Of a stretch of DNA of 64,000 nucleotides, positions 53,798-62,314 are shown piece by piece. The number at the start of each line of letters is the position of its first letter. Positions within the stretch are counted from its first letter, which is position 1. The notes beneath the pieces are model-generated. The model was given only the letters and a program-made list of their open reading frames with translations. It was not told where the DNA came from and did no database searches. The position numbers and the translations under genes were made by a program. Source of the DNA: Phycisphaerae bacterium (GTDB lineage: Bacteria > Planctomycetota > Phycisphaerae > Phycisphaerales > SM1A02); contig PAHO01000052.1 in the NCBI GenBank assembly GCA_002705085.1, positions 1-64,000 on the forward strand. The letters are read 5' to 3'.

Positions 53798-55245
53798 CCT
53801 TCGGCCAAATCGGCAAGCAATCTCACGCCGAAGCCAGTGGGTCCTTCACAGAATTGAGCGTTGCCTTCGCTCCGCGCGACTCCAGCGATGTCCAAATGCG
53901 CCCAAGGCATGTCCTCAGGCACAAAGTGGGAAAGGAACGCTGCCCCTTGGATGGGGTGCCCGTCTCGCTTTGGTCCACTGTTCCAAAGGTCGGCGTGTCG
54001 TGCTCTCATGAAGTCACGATGGCATTCCCACACTGGCATGGGCCAGACTTTTTCTTCGGTTTCATCCGCGGAGAGTTCCAGCCGGTGGCGCAGTGATTCG
54101 TCTCCGCAGAACATCCCCGCGCACCACGAACCCAGAGCCACCACGATCCCTCCAGTCAGAGTGGCCATGTCAACGATGGCGGTTGGTTCCAGCTTGGTGC
54201 AGGCGTACGTCAATGCATCGGCCATGATCAGGCGACCTTCAGCATCGGTATTGGTTACTTCGACGGTGGCGCCATTCATCATGGTGATGATGTCGTCCGG
54301 ACGGTACGCGGCGGAGTCCACCATGTTTTCCGCACAAGGCAGCAAGGCGCTGACCCGAACCGGCAGGTCTCTTTGCGCGATCAACAGCATCGCACCCAAC
54401 ACGCCAAAGCCTCCACACCCGTCGTACTTCATGCCGAGCATGCCATTGTTCACTTTGAGCGAGTATCCACCCGAATCGTAGGTCATGGTCTTGCCCACAA
54501 AGACCAAGTGTTCATCCTCTGGCGCATCCTCATGGTCGTGCTCCAGAACCACCATGCATGATGGTGTTTCAGAGCCTTGGCCCACCCCCACAAGACCGCC
54601 CATGCCAAGGTTCTCCGCTTGGCGGGCGGTGACGACTTTGACCTTGAGTCCGACCGCTTTGGCCAAGCGCTTGGCTTCGCTGGCGAACCAAGCCGGATTG
54701 CATTCGTTGGGAGGACTGGCCGCCAGGCGGCGGGCTTCGTTGACGCACTCCGCCGCGATCAATCCATCGTGGAGCCCTTCGCGGAATCCGGCATCGTCGG
54801 GGTCAAGCCGCAAGCCGCGCCGAGAAGGCTCTCTTTTGGTGGCCGTGCCATCGTGGGCGTCCGGTCGCCAAGCCGCCAGCCCCAATCCTTCTCCAAAAGA
54901 CTGGCCTGCATCTTCAGCTTCGTTGGCCCGCAGGACATGGGCGGTGTGGATTCGGAGAGCGCTCAGTTGCAACCCAAACGCTTTGGTCACCAGTGCGGCA
55001 CCAGCGGCTCGAAAGCGCTCCACAGTGCTTTGGTCATCGTTGCCCAAGCCCACCAGCAACATCCCTTCGGTCCAAACCACCACTTCGCCGGTTTTTCCCC
55101 GAAAAGCGCCGGTGGCTCGAGCTTCGCGGACGGCACTGGCAAGTCCGCCGGTCAGTCGGTCTCCCGAGGCCTCTTCGGTGAGCAGGATCACCTCTCGAGC
55201 TTGACTGGCACGGCTGGTTCGCTGAATTTTGAATTGTTCGTACAC
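53776..55245 (-). CDS. pepA: Leucyl aminopeptidase (M17)
   Basis: Two-metal aminopeptidase of 489 residues. The metal- and catalysis-bearing sequences are present: FVGKTMTYDSGGYSLK with Lys and Asp ligands, KYDGCGGFGVLGAM and NTDAEGRLIMADAL, the family signature. The N-terminal regulatory domain (about 1-160) is divergent. The start is the GTG at 55243-55245 because GGAGG (55251-55255) lies five bases upstream; a TTG at 55257 would put the Shine-Dalgarno inside the gene. It is divergent from thiE and convergent with rpiB. Confidence 0.93.
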   Translation of the reverse strand: MYEQFKIQRTSRASQAREVILLTEEASGDRLTGGLASAVREARATGAFRGKTGEVVVWTEGMLLVGLGNDDQSTVERFRAAGAALVTKAFGLQLSALRIHTAHVLRANEAEDAGQSFGEGLGLAAWRPDAHDGTATKREPSRRGLRLDPDDAGFREGLHDGLIAAECVNEARRLAASPPNECNPAWFASEAKRLAKAVGLKVKVVTARQAENLGMGGLVGVGQGSETPSCMVVLEHDHEDAPEDEHLVFVGKTMTYDSGGYSLKVNNGMLGMKYDGCGGFGVLGAMLLIAQRDLPVRVSALLPCAENMVDSAAYRPDDIITMMNGATVEVTNTDAEGRLIMADALTYACTKLEPTAIVDMATLTGGIVVALGSWCAGMFCGDESLRHRLELSADETEEKVWPMPVWECHRDFMRARHADLWNSGPKRDGHPIQGAAFLSHFVPEDMPWAHLDIAGVARSEGNAQFCEGPTGFGVRLLADLAEGYAELDA

Positions 55246-55303
55246 ATGGGCCTCCAAGGGCCTACATCGGGCAAGACGGCAGATTCACACCACCCGGGCG
55301 GGC

Positions 55304-55309
55304 TATGCT
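55304..55309 (+). promoter_or_regulatory. Candidate leaderless -10 box for thiE
   Basis: TATGCT, five bases before the GTG at 55315, in the 69-base space divergent to pepA. It helps choose the GTG over an ATG at 55246 that would abut the pepA start. Confidence 0.35.
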
Positions 55310-55314
55310 CCGTT

Positions 55315-56352
55315 GTGCGCGCCGAACGACTCTTGGATGCCAATCTCAACCGAGCCCGGGAGGGGTTGCGCACCCTGGAAGAGTTGGCAAGGTTGATCCT
55401 TGAAGATGCCGATCTCGCCGAGTCTTTTCGATCGCGGCGGCGGCAGTTGGGCGAGTTGGGTGAAGAGCAACTGCCCGATGTGCTGTGTGATCGAAGTGCG
55501 GGAACCGATCCGGGTTTGGCTCCAGAAGTTGCGGCGGGTCCTCGGAACGATCTTGCCGGTGTTGCGGCCGCGGCCGCGGGTCGGGTGGGAGAATCTTTGC
55601 GGGTCTTGGAAGAGGTTGGCTCGACTGTTTCTCCCACCTTTTCCGCGGGCATTCAGGGTATTCGGCACGGTTGGTATGACCTTGACCGGGACCTTCGCTT
55701 GCGATTGGGGACGCGAAAGTCTGTGTCCCAACCCCGATTGTGTGTGTTGCTGACGTGCGAACTGTGTCCTGGCGGTGATTGGGCTCGGGTGGTGGATGCC
55801 CTGGCCGAGGCGGGGGTGGACATGGTGCAAATTCGTGAGAAATCCTGGCCGGATGGCCCGTTGCTGCGGCATGCCGAAGCGGTTCGGGCGCGCTTGCCCT
55901 CTTCGACTCGGCTGGTGATCAACGATCGGGTGGCGGTTGCGGCCACCCTGGGCCTGGATGTGCACTTGGGTCAACAGGATCTCCCCACCCTGGAGGCCCG
56001 GAAACTTCTCGGGCGAGATGTTCAGATCGGCCGGAGCACCTCGGGATTGGCCGAGGCCCAGCAAGCCATCGCGGCGGGCGCTGATTTGGTTGGGGTTGGT
56101 CCCATGTTTGTCAGTGCCACCAAAGACAAGCCGCCGGTCGGGCCCGCCGCCGCTGGTGCGGTCGCCGCCGCTGGGATCCCTCATCTGGCCATTGGGGGGG
56201 TCGATCTGGAGAACCTTGATCTGCTCTGTGAACAGGGCGTATCGGGGGTGGCGATCTGCCGCGGCGTGCTGGAAGCCAAGGATGTGGCGGAAACAGTCCA
56301 AGCCATCCAGTCACGCCTAGGGATGGTGGCCAAGGATTGTCCATGCCCCTGA
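55315..56352 (+). CDS. thiE: Thiamine phosphate synthase with extra N-terminal domain
   Basis: Joins the pyrimidine and thiazole halves of thiamine. The 345-residue protein has a C-terminal ThiE domain (about 140-340): QIREKSWPDGP, LVINDRVAVA, DVHLGQQDLP, IGRSTSG, LVGVGPMFVSATKDKPP and LAIGGVDLEN. GRSTSG lacks the usual His of GxSTH. The first 130 residues, beginning RAERLLDANLNRAREGLRTLEELARLIL, form the extra helical domain found in cyanobacterial and planctomycete ThiE. A GTG start at 55315 is used; an ATG at 55246 is in frame. It overlaps the PhnP-like gene by 10 bases. Confidence 0.92.
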   Translation: MRAERLLDANLNRAREGLRTLEELARLILEDADLAESFRSRRRQLGELGEEQLPDVLCDRSAGTDPGLAPEVAAGPRNDLAGVAAAAAGRVGESLRVLEEVGSTVSPTFSAGIQGIRHGWYDLDRDLRLRLGTRKSVSQPRLCVLLTCELCPGGDWARVVDALAEAGVDMVQIREKSWPDGPLLRHAEAVRARLPSSTRLVINDRVAVAATLGLDVHLGQQDLPTLEARKLLGRDVQIGRSTSGLAEAQQAIAAGADLVGVGPMFVSATKDKPPVGPAAAGAVAAAGIPHLAIGGVDLENLDLLCEQGVSGVAICRGVLEAKDVAETVQAIQSRLGMVAKDCPCP

Positions 56353-57191
56353 GCGAAGCATCGGTGATTTTGTTGGGGACCGGGACCAGTTCGGGCGTGC
56401 CCGTGCTCGGCTGCGATTGCTCAGTCTGCACCAGCAGTGATCCCCGAGACCAGCGCCTTCGCACCTCGGCGGCCTTGCGTTTCCAGGACCCCGACGGACA
56501 TTTTCGAGAAATGTTGATCGACTGCGGGCCAGATTTGCGGCACCAAGCGTTGCGGGCCGGTTTACGACGCTGTGATGGCATTTTTGTGACCCACCACCAC
56601 GTGGATCACATTTATGGGTTGGATGAGGTCCGCCGCTTCAACGCCTTGATGCAGGAGCCTGTTGACCTCTTTGCTGAAGAACGCACGTTGGATGCCATCC
56701 ATCGCGTGTATCGCCACATTTTCGATGCGGCCAAAAATCTCAATCCATCTTTTGTCGCCCATGTGCGTACCCATCGGGTGACCACCGACGGCTCGATTTC
56801 ACGAATGGGGATTCGGGCCACACCCATTCGGTTGTTGCACGGCAAAATGCCCATTCTGGGATGGCGGTTTGACGCGGTGGATGCCGCTGGGGCGGCTTTG
56901 AACGATCTGCCAGGGCCGTTTCCTTTCGCGTGGTGCACCGACTGTTCGGCCATTCCGCCAGAGTCCTGGCCCCGGTTGGAGGGTCTGCGGCATCTCTTTT
57001 TGGACATGCTCCGGCCCCGCCGCCACCCCACCCACTTCTGTTTGGATGAATCTCTGGCCGTGGCAGAGCAGGTGGCTGCCAAGCAGACATGGTTCATTCA
57101 CATGAGCCACGACGTCGCTCATGCCGCATTGGAGGCCAGTCTGCCGACGGGTGTGGCTCCGGGCCACGACGGATTGGTGGTTTCGGGCTGA
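56343..57191 (+). CDS. MBL-fold metallo-hydrolase, PhnP-like
   Basis: A 282-residue enzyme of the PhnP/RNase Z-like metallo-beta-lactamase group. LGTGTSSGVPVLGCDCSVC opens the fold and carries the cysteines that bind a structural zinc in PhnP. THHHVDHIYGLDE gives His84, His86, Asp88 and His89. SHDVAHAALEASLPTGVAPGHDGL closes the active site. PhnP is a cyclic ribose phosphodiesterase; whether this protein has that substrate is unknown, as no phn genes are nearby. The ATG at 56343 has AGGA seven bases upstream and overlaps the thiE stop by 10 bases. Confidence 0.87.
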   Translation: MPLSEASVILLGTGTSSGVPVLGCDCSVCTSSDPRDQRLRTSAALRFQDPDGHFREMLIDCGPDLRHQALRAGLRRCDGIFVTHHHVDHIYGLDEVRRFNALMQEPVDLFAEERTLDAIHRVYRHIFDAAKNLNPSFVAHVRTHRVTTDGSISRMGIRATPIRLLHGKMPILGWRFDAVDAAGAALNDLPGPFPFAWCTDCSAIPPESWPRLEGLRHLFLDMLRPRRHPTHFCLDESLAVAEQVAAKQTWFIHMSHDVAHAALEASLPTGVAPGHDGLVVSG

Positions 57192-57222
57192 CCGGGGGCC
57201 TGCTTCCGAAGCCGCTCGGATC

Positions 57223-57228
57223 TATACT
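57223..57228 (+). promoter_or_regulatory. Candidate leaderless -10 box for atpG
   Basis: TATACT, a near-consensus hexamer, nine bases before the atpG ATG with no Shine-Dalgarno between. No -35 element is evident. This suggests atpG has its own promoter. Confidence 0.5.
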
Positions 57229-57237
57229 CTTCAACCC

Positions 57238-58116
57238 ATGGCCCGTACCCGTGAAATCAAGCGTCGGATGACGGCAGTCGGCACGATTGCCCGCATCACC
57301 AAGACCATGCAAATGATCGCCACGGCGAAGTTCACCGCAGCCCTGCAAAGAGCTTCGGCAACCAAGCCTTACACCGAAACGCTCTCGGACATGGTCGCCG
57401 AGTTGGCTTCTACGGTTTCTCCTGAGGAATCAGGCTCACCGCTGTTGAATGCTCCGACCCCGCCCCGCAAGCGAGAATTGTTGCTGGTGGTCAGTTCCGA
57501 TCGTGGTCTGTGTGGTGCATACAACGCCAATGTGCTTCGTCTTGCGGCTCGATACTTGCGTGACCAGAAGGCGGCTGGTGTTGACACGGTGGTTGAGACC
57601 GTTGGCAAGAAAGCCGTTGGCTTCTTCCAGTTCCAAGGCACCGAGATTGCCAACCGGTACGAACTGGGGGACAAGCCCGCGTACGAAGCGGTTGAGGCCA
57701 TCGCCTCGGGTTACATGGATCGGTTCGCCGCAGGTGAATTTGATGCCGTGCGTGTGGCCTTCATGAAGTTTGTATCCAATGCTCGTCAAACGCCGGAAAT
57801 TGTTCAGGTTCTTCCTTTGGAGGCCGACACCGCCGGCGAAGACGCATCCAGTGGGAACGCAGGATGTGAATTCTCTCCGGAGCCCGCAGAGTTGCTTGCT
57901 GATTTGATCCCTTTGGCCGTCAAGAGTCGTTTGTTCCAGTGCGTGAACGATGGTGCGGTTTCCGAACAAATCATGCGAATGATTGCGATGAAGGCGGCAA
58001 CAGAAAACGCTCGTGATTTGCGAAAGACCCTTTCCCGCGACTTCAACCGGGCTCGACAAGGTCAAATCACAACCGAACTGACCGAGATCATCTCAGGGGT
58101 TGCCGCGCTCGAATAG
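57238..58116 (+). CDS. atpG: ATP synthase F1 gamma subunit
   Basis: The rotor shaft of F1-ATPase, 292 residues. The N-terminal helix is TREIKRRMTAVGTIARITKTMQMIATAKF; the Rossmann-like domain has LLLVVSSDRGLCGAYNANV; the C-terminal helix is EQIMRMIAMKAATENARDLRKTLSRDFNRARQGQITTELTEIISG. It normally sits between atpA and atpD, but here it stands alone after a PhnP-like gene and before two terminators. No other ATP synthase genes are in the window. It carries its own TATACT box. Confidence 0.96.
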   Translation: MARTREIKRRMTAVGTIARITKTMQMIATAKFTAALQRASATKPYTETLSDMVAELASTVSPEESGSPLLNAPTPPRKRELLLVVSSDRGLCGAYNANVLRLAARYLRDQKAAGVDTVVETVGKKAVGFFQFQGTEIANRYELGDKPAYEAVEAIASGYMDRFAAGEFDAVRVAFMKFVSNARQTPEIVQVLPLEADTAGEDASSGNAGCEFSPEPAELLADLIPLAVKSRLFQCVNDGAVSEQIMRMIAMKAATENARDLRKTLSRDFNRARQGQITTELTEIISGVAALE

Positions 58117-58148
58117 GGCCCAAATCGCGGTGTATTGATTCAATCGAC

Positions 58149-58173
58149 GCCTCCCTTTGGGGAGGCTTTTTTT
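58149..58173 (+). terminator. Rho-independent terminator after atpG
   Basis: GCCTCCC, loop TTTG, GGGAGGC, then seven T residues (58167-58173), 33 bases after the atpG stop. Confidence 0.92.
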
Positions 58174-58219
58174 GAACAACTGGGCCCCCTGATTCGCCAA
58201 CACCTCCCATCTCCTTTGA

Positions 58220-58254
58220 AGGCCCCCCTTGCGGGGGGGCTTCATTTTTTTTTT
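58220..58254 (+). terminator. Second rho-independent terminator in tandem
   Basis: GCCCCCC, short loop, GGGGGGC (58222-58228 with 58234-58240), then a run of ten T residues. It backs up the first terminator and insulates the dockerin gene from atpG. The whole 234-base intergenic region shows no ORF. Confidence 0.88.
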
Positions 58255-58350
58255 AGGAAAGCTGGCGGGGTTCTTCGTGCTTCTTCGCTGTGTTTATTGA
58301 GCCCACCAGGGGCATGAATCAATCACACAACATTGCAAAGGAAAATCACC

Positions 58351-59016
58351 ATGCATCCCATCACTTCTTCCGTTCTGTTCTTCTCCGCCGCCTTGAGTTC
58401 CGCTGCTGCCGCTGGTCCGGTGGTCTGCCTGGATTTCGAAGATCTCGCGCCCGGGTCGGTGTACCACATCGGTGACACCTTCACGACCGGCGGAATCAAT
58501 GCCGAAGTCTTTCCACATGCGGGGGACGCACAAGCCAACATCGATGTCTACGGTCTCGCCGGAACCGGCAATGAGATGTACCCGAACAACGTCGCCGTGG
58601 AATTTGATGCGACCACTCCTGGTTACGGCCACGCGATCCGCGCCAAGTTTGATTACTGGGAAGGCGGCGGCATCAATGTCATGGAAGTCAACGGGAGTGT
58701 GATCAGCTTTCCCAACTTCTTTGACTTTGGCCCCCTCAATGGCACCACGTGGACGACGGCCTTGGGTTCTGTGACGATCAATGTCACCGAACTCGCCACC
58801 ACCGGCGCTTTCGAAGGCACGGTCGAACTCGTGGGGGACATCAAGAGTCTCCGCGTCGGTGGACAGGAACTGTTGATCGACAACGTGTGCTTCGAATTCG
58901 AGGATTCTGGCAATGGCAATGGCGATTGCTGTGAAGGCGACGCCAACCAAGACGGTCAGGTGAACTTCCAAGACTTGATCTCGGTCATCAACAACTGGGG
59001 CAGCCAGTGCCCGTGA
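58351..59016 (+). CDS. Small secreted protein with a single dockerin EF-hand
   Basis: A 221-residue exported protein. MHPITSSVLFFSAALSSAAAAG is the signal peptide, cut near AAA-G. The body is beta-rich (VCLDFEDLAPGSVYHIGDTF, NNVAVEFDATTP, LGSVTINVTELATTGAF, LRVGGQELLIDNVCFEF), suggesting a jelly-roll binding domain. It ends with one EF-hand, GDANQDGQVNFQDLISVINNWG, whereas the other two dockerin proteins here have two. AAGGAAA (58338-58344) supports the ATG. It is bounded by terminators on both sides and is therefore transcribed alone. Function unknown. Confidence 0.8.
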   Translation: MHPITSSVLFFSAALSSAAAAGPVVCLDFEDLAPGSVYHIGDTFTTGGINAEVFPHAGDAQANIDVYGLAGTGNEMYPNNVAVEFDATTPGYGHAIRAKFDYWEGGGINVMEVNGSVISFPNFFDFGPLNGTTWTTALGSVTINVTELATTGAFEGTVELVGDIKSLRVGGQELLIDNVCFEFEDSGNGNGDCCEGDANQDGQVNFQDLISVINNWGSQCP

Positions 59017-59052
59017 GTGGTCGAGTTCTCTCGAACAGTCAAGAATCAAGCT

Positions 59053-59076
59053 GCGGCTCCTCTTGAGAGGAGCCGC
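59053..59076. terminator. Hairpin terminator between convergent dockerin and PiT-like genes
   Basis: GCGGCTCCTC, loop TTGA, GAGGAGCCGC: a perfect 10-bp stem midway between the two convergent stops. A short T-rich tail lies only on the plus side. Confidence 0.7.
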
Positions 59077-59082
59077 GGTTGT

Positions 59083-60147
59083 TTATCCCACTCCAAACAG
59101 GCCTTGCAGATCTCGTCCTTCGATGACGTACAGCAGCACCACCAGGGCGACGGAGATCACCAGTCCCAATGTTGCTTTACCCAAGTCAGAGAACACCATG
59201 GGCCAGACCCGGTTGTGATCGGTCTCTTTGAGTCGAATGCGGAATGCCACTTCCCGACCGGCCAGCATGCCCAGAAAGACCCACGTGGTGCTCATAGGGA
59301 CTTTGGCCCCGATCCCGAAGGTGTCAAACTTGAAGACCAACAGAACAATGCCGTAGAAGAGGTCAATGAAAGTGGCGGACCGTATGTCGGAGGTGTTCGT
59401 TTTAACGCGAACGATTTCCTGAATTTTGCCACCTTTTTGATAAAAGATGAAAGCAAGCATGGCCAACAGGACAGTCAGCGCAAAAGCAAAGGATCCGACT
59501 GACACCTCATTCGGGTCTCCCAAGTACACCATGATGTTGACGAGGTCCTGAGTCAGCCATTGTGACCACAAAAACCCAGTGGACAGCCATTGGGCAGTGG
59601 TCCAGAAAACACGGTTCCCCAAGATCCCGGTGGCTTGGTTCATGGGCTGTTTCAGGAACAATCGTTCGGTCAATCGACTCAGCAAGAGGTACATGATGAT
59701 TGAAGCGAGAAAGGCCACGCCGTAGCCGCCCAGACTTTTCACCAGCATTTGTGGCAGTGCTTTTGGGGCAAAAAAAGTAAGCACCAAGAATGTTGTGCTG
59801 ACCGGAATCCCAAACCGGGTGACAAACAGAAGGGTGATCGGGGGAAGCAGGTACCAAAAGGAGATGGTGGGGAACGCTGTACTGCCATCATCAGCGGTAG
59901 GGAAGAGGCTTCCAAACTTCCCGAAGGTCAGGTCATCGCCTTTTCCACCAAGCATTTCACCATGGCCCAAATAGCCCATAGTGACGGTGAAGGCCATGAT
60001 CGATCCGGCAAACAACCACAACACCCACCACGGCTTGTTCTCGTTGGAATGTAGGAAGGTGCCCAACGTCTGGATGGAGTCGTTGCCTACGACGGAATAT
60101 GCGGCGAAGGTGAATCCGAGAAGCGCAAAAAAGGTGCTCGTGTCCAT
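59083..60147 (-). CDS. PiT-like (PHO4) transporter with degenerate signature
   Basis: A 354-residue membrane protein with about nine helices. The two halves each carry a PiT-style turn: GNDSIQTLGTF near residue 22 and VPMSTTWVFLGMLAGREVAF near 290, with GIPVSTTFLVLTFF near 113. In phosphate transporters of this family the first motif is GANDVANAFG; here it is VVGNDSIQTLG, so the fold is likely but phosphate as substrate is not certain. It has no Shine-Dalgarno; TAGGTT (60157-60162) lies nine bases before the ATG. It follows nuoF on the same strand. Confidence 0.75.
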   Translation of the reverse strand: MDTSTFFALLGFTFAAYSVVGNDSIQTLGTFLHSNENKPWWVLWLFAGSIMAFTVTMGYLGHGEMLGGKGDDLTFGKFGSLFPTADDGSTAFPTISFWYLLPPITLLFVTRFGIPVSTTFLVLTFFAPKALPQMLVKSLGGYGVAFLASIIMYLLLSRLTERLFLKQPMNQATGILGNRVFWTTAQWLSTGFLWSQWLTQDLVNIMVYLGDPNEVSVGSFAFALTVLLAMLAFIFYQKGGKIQEIVRVKTNTSDIRSATFIDLFYGIVLLVFKFDTFGIGAKVPMSTTWVFLGMLAGREVAFRIRLKETDHNRVWPMVFSDLGKATLGLVISVALVVLLYVIEGRDLQGLFGVG

Positions 60148-60195
60148 GGGACACGGAACCTACCAGCCCGACCGCATTGGGGGGTGCGGCTTGGT

Positions 60196-61572
60196 TCAGG
60201 TTGCGTTGGCCGAAGAGGTGAGGGCCACCCCTTGCAGCGCTGTCTTGGCGGGTCGAACCCGGGCTTCAAACTCGCCGCGGAACTTGTTGACCACGGTGCG
60301 AACCGCCCAGTTGTGTCCGTCGGCCAGTCCGCAAATGGTGGTTCCCGGCATGATGCCCATGCTGCCGGCCAATTCCAAGAGCATGTCGAGGTCGTTCGAG
60401 TCGGCTTCACCGGCCTCGATCCGTGAGAGCAGTTTGAACATCCACTGCGCGCCTTCGCGGCAGGGGGTGCATTGTCCGCAAGATTCGTTCTTGAAGAATC
60501 GTGAGAGATTTCTGGCCACGGCGACCATGTCGGTGTCTTCGTCGAAGACGGTGGGGCACGCGGTGCCAAGCCCCATCAAGTCGTACTTGCGACCGATGTC
60601 GAAATCCATCTCGGCTTCGTATTGGTCGGTGGACAAGATGCCCATCGAAGCGCCGCCGGCAATGGCCGCCTTGAAGCCTTTGCCGCCACGCATGCCCCCG
60701 CAGTAATCCTCAACCAAGCACTTCAATGAAACGCCCAACGGAGCCTCATAGACGCCAGGCTTTTCCACGTGGCCGGAGACGCCCATCAATTTGGTGCCGT
60801 ACGACGGAGGGCCACCGATGGAAGATTCCACCCCAATGCCTTGCCACCAAGAAGCACCTTTTTCCATGATGGGCACGGCGGCGGCCAACGTTTCAACATT
60901 GTTGACGATGGTGGGGCGACCAAAGAGCCCTTTGACGGCAGGGAACGGGGGCTTCAGCCGGGGCCATCCTCGTCGTCCTTCGATGGCCTCCAGCAGGCCT
61001 GTCTCTTCTCCGCAGATGTAGGCGCCAGCGCCACGGTGCAGCGTGCAGTCGACTTTGAAATCGCACTTGCCCAGAAGGCCAGTGCCTCCAAAGACGCCCA
61101 TTTCGTAGGCCTCATCGATCGCCCGTTGCATGGTGATGGCTTGGCTGGGGTATTCCCCGCGGATGAAGAAATACGCGTGGTCCAGTTTGCAGGCCCAGCA
61201 GGCAATGGCAATACCTTCCAGAACCAAATGTGGATCAAAGTCCACCAGCAGCCGGTCCTTGAAAGTTCCGGGTTCTGCTTCGTCGCAGTTGATGGCCAAG
61301 TACCGAGGTTGCCCATCCTCTGGTGGCAAGAAACTCCACTTCATCCCCGCGGGGAAGCCAGCGCCTCCGCGACCGCGAAGAATGGCGTTTTTCACTTCAT
61401 CGATGATGGCTGATGGCTCCATGCCCAAGCACTTTTCGAGGGCGGTGTAGCCGCCGCGATCTCGGTAGGTCTTCCCCGTGGTGACGGTGCGATCTTCTGC
61501 GTTGCCCCAAGTGTTCTGGAGGGGGCCGCAGCCGGGAATGTTCTTGGTTAGGACAGGTTCGTCAAGAAACAT
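60196..61572 (-). CDS. nuoF: NADH-quinone oxidoreductase subunit F
   Basis: The NADH-binding, FMN-containing subunit of respiratory complex I, 458 residues. GRGGAGFPAGMKW is the FMN/NADH loop, followed by NCDEAEPGTFKDR and AYICGEETGLLEAIEG. The N3 4Fe-4S ligands are in ESCGQCTPCREG plus a distal Cys in TTICGLADG. The ATG at 61572 fits FLDEPVLTKNI; an open frame fifty codons upstream covers the small ORF. It is the last of the nuoD-nuoE-ORF66-nuoF run, and nuoG does not follow. Confidence 0.96.
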   Translation of the reverse strand: MFLDEPVLTKNIPGCGPLQNTWGNAEDRTVTTGKTYRDRGGYTALEKCLGMEPSAIIDEVKNAILRGRGGAGFPAGMKWSFLPPEDGQPRYLAINCDEAEPGTFKDRLLVDFDPHLVLEGIAIACWACKLDHAYFFIRGEYPSQAITMQRAIDEAYEMGVFGGTGLLGKCDFKVDCTLHRGAGAYICGEETGLLEAIEGRRGWPRLKPPFPAVKGLFGRPTIVNNVETLAAAVPIMEKGASWWQGIGVESSIGGPPSYGTKLMGVSGHVEKPGVYEAPLGVSLKCLVEDYCGGMRGGKGFKAAIAGGASMGILSTDQYEAEMDFDIGRKYDLMGLGTACPTVFDEDTDMVAVARNLSRFFKNESCGQCTPCREGAQWMFKLLSRIEAGEADSNDLDMLLELAGSMGIMPGTTICGLADGHNWAVRTVVNKFRGEFEARVRPAKTALQGVALTSSANAT

Positions 61573-61583
61573 GGTGTTGACTT

Positions 61584-61784
61584 TCAGCGTTGGGTTCGCT
61601 TGGGAGGAAGTTCGATTTCTTCGATGGTGGTTCGCCGAAGAGTGGCTCCACGGCGGACGGTGGTTTCGGTTTTTCGATTGACTTCGATGCGTCTGGGGGT
61701 CGGACGGGTGGCGGCGGACCACAGCATGCCCAAGAAGGCACCAACGCCATGCATGCGGGTTGGACTGGTCCGTTTGGGGGTCAT
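61584..61784 (-). CDS. 66-residue basic ORF between nuoE and nuoF
   Basis: A small protein whose ATG overlaps the nuoE stop (ATGA at 61781-61784) and which ends 11 bases before nuoF. The sequence begins MTPKRTSPTRMHGVGAFLGM, has a possible short hydrophobic patch (VGAFLGMLWSAA) and then an Arg/Thr-rich tail (PRRIEVNRKTETTVRRG...IEEIELPPKRTQR). It is strongly basic. I know no family. The position and coupling suggest it is translated, perhaps as a complex I assembly or accessory factor. The frame could be chance, but an ATGA junction at the right place argues otherwise. Confidence 0.5.
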   Translation of the reverse strand: MTPKRTSPTRMHGVGAFLGMLWSAATRPTPRRIEVNRKTETTVRRGATLRRTTIEEIELPPKRTQR

Positions 61785-62305
61785 TCCAGTTCGTCCACCA
61801 AACGCGCGGCCTGATCGGGGGTCAGAGGTCCAATCAACTCGTTGTTTCGCAGCATGCACGGCGCTTTCTCACATGCCCCAAGACACTCGAGCGCCAGCAA
61901 AGTCACTTTGCCGTCGGATGTGGTTTCGTGCTCTTCAATGCCCAGTTTGTCCTTCAGGTGATCCAGCACGGCCGCGTGGCCACAGGCTTCACAAGCCACA
62001 GATTGGCATACGGCCACGATGTGTCGTCCGACGGGTTCCACATGGAATTCTTCGTAGAACGACACGGTGTCAAGCACTTCACCGGGCGTGAGGTTGAGAA
62101 ATTGTGCGACTTCCACCATGGCTTGATGGGGGATGCATCGTTCATGGTGTTGAAGGTCATGCAAGATGGGCAAGAGGGCGCCGCGGCGTTCGGGGTATCG
62201 CGGGATGAGATCTTTTTCGTACTTCGCCTTGGCCTCTTCACTGAGGTAAGGCTCGGTTCGCTTCGCGATCTCTTGGGTGCGGCTGGGTTTGACGGTCCAT
62301 GACAT
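61781..62305 (-). CDS. nuoE: NADH-quinone oxidoreductase subunit E
   Basis: The 24-kDa subunit of complex I, 174 residues, carrying the N1a 2Fe-2S cluster. Its ligands are in CQSVAC and CLGAC. RYPERRGALLPILHDLQHHERCIP, FLNLTPGEVLDTVSFYEEF and LRNNELIGPLTPDQAARLVDELE match the family. It lies 9 bases after nuoD and overlaps ORF66 by ATGA. It feeds electrons from NuoF towards NuoG. Confidence 0.95.
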   Translation of the reverse strand: MSWTVKPSRTQEIAKRTEPYLSEEAKAKYEKDLIPRYPERRGALLPILHDLQHHERCIPHQAMVEVAQFLNLTPGEVLDTVSFYEEFHVEPVGRHIVAVCQSVACEACGHAAVLDHLKDKLGIEEHETTSDGKVTLLALECLGACEKAPCMLRNNELIGPLTPDQAARLVDELE

Positions 62306-62314
62306 GGCAGTTCC

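Noticed and set aside
54577-55245. Plus-strand open frame extending thiE into the pepA region
   Set aside because: It is antisense to conserved pepA sequence and shows no ThiE-family match before residue RAERLLDAN.
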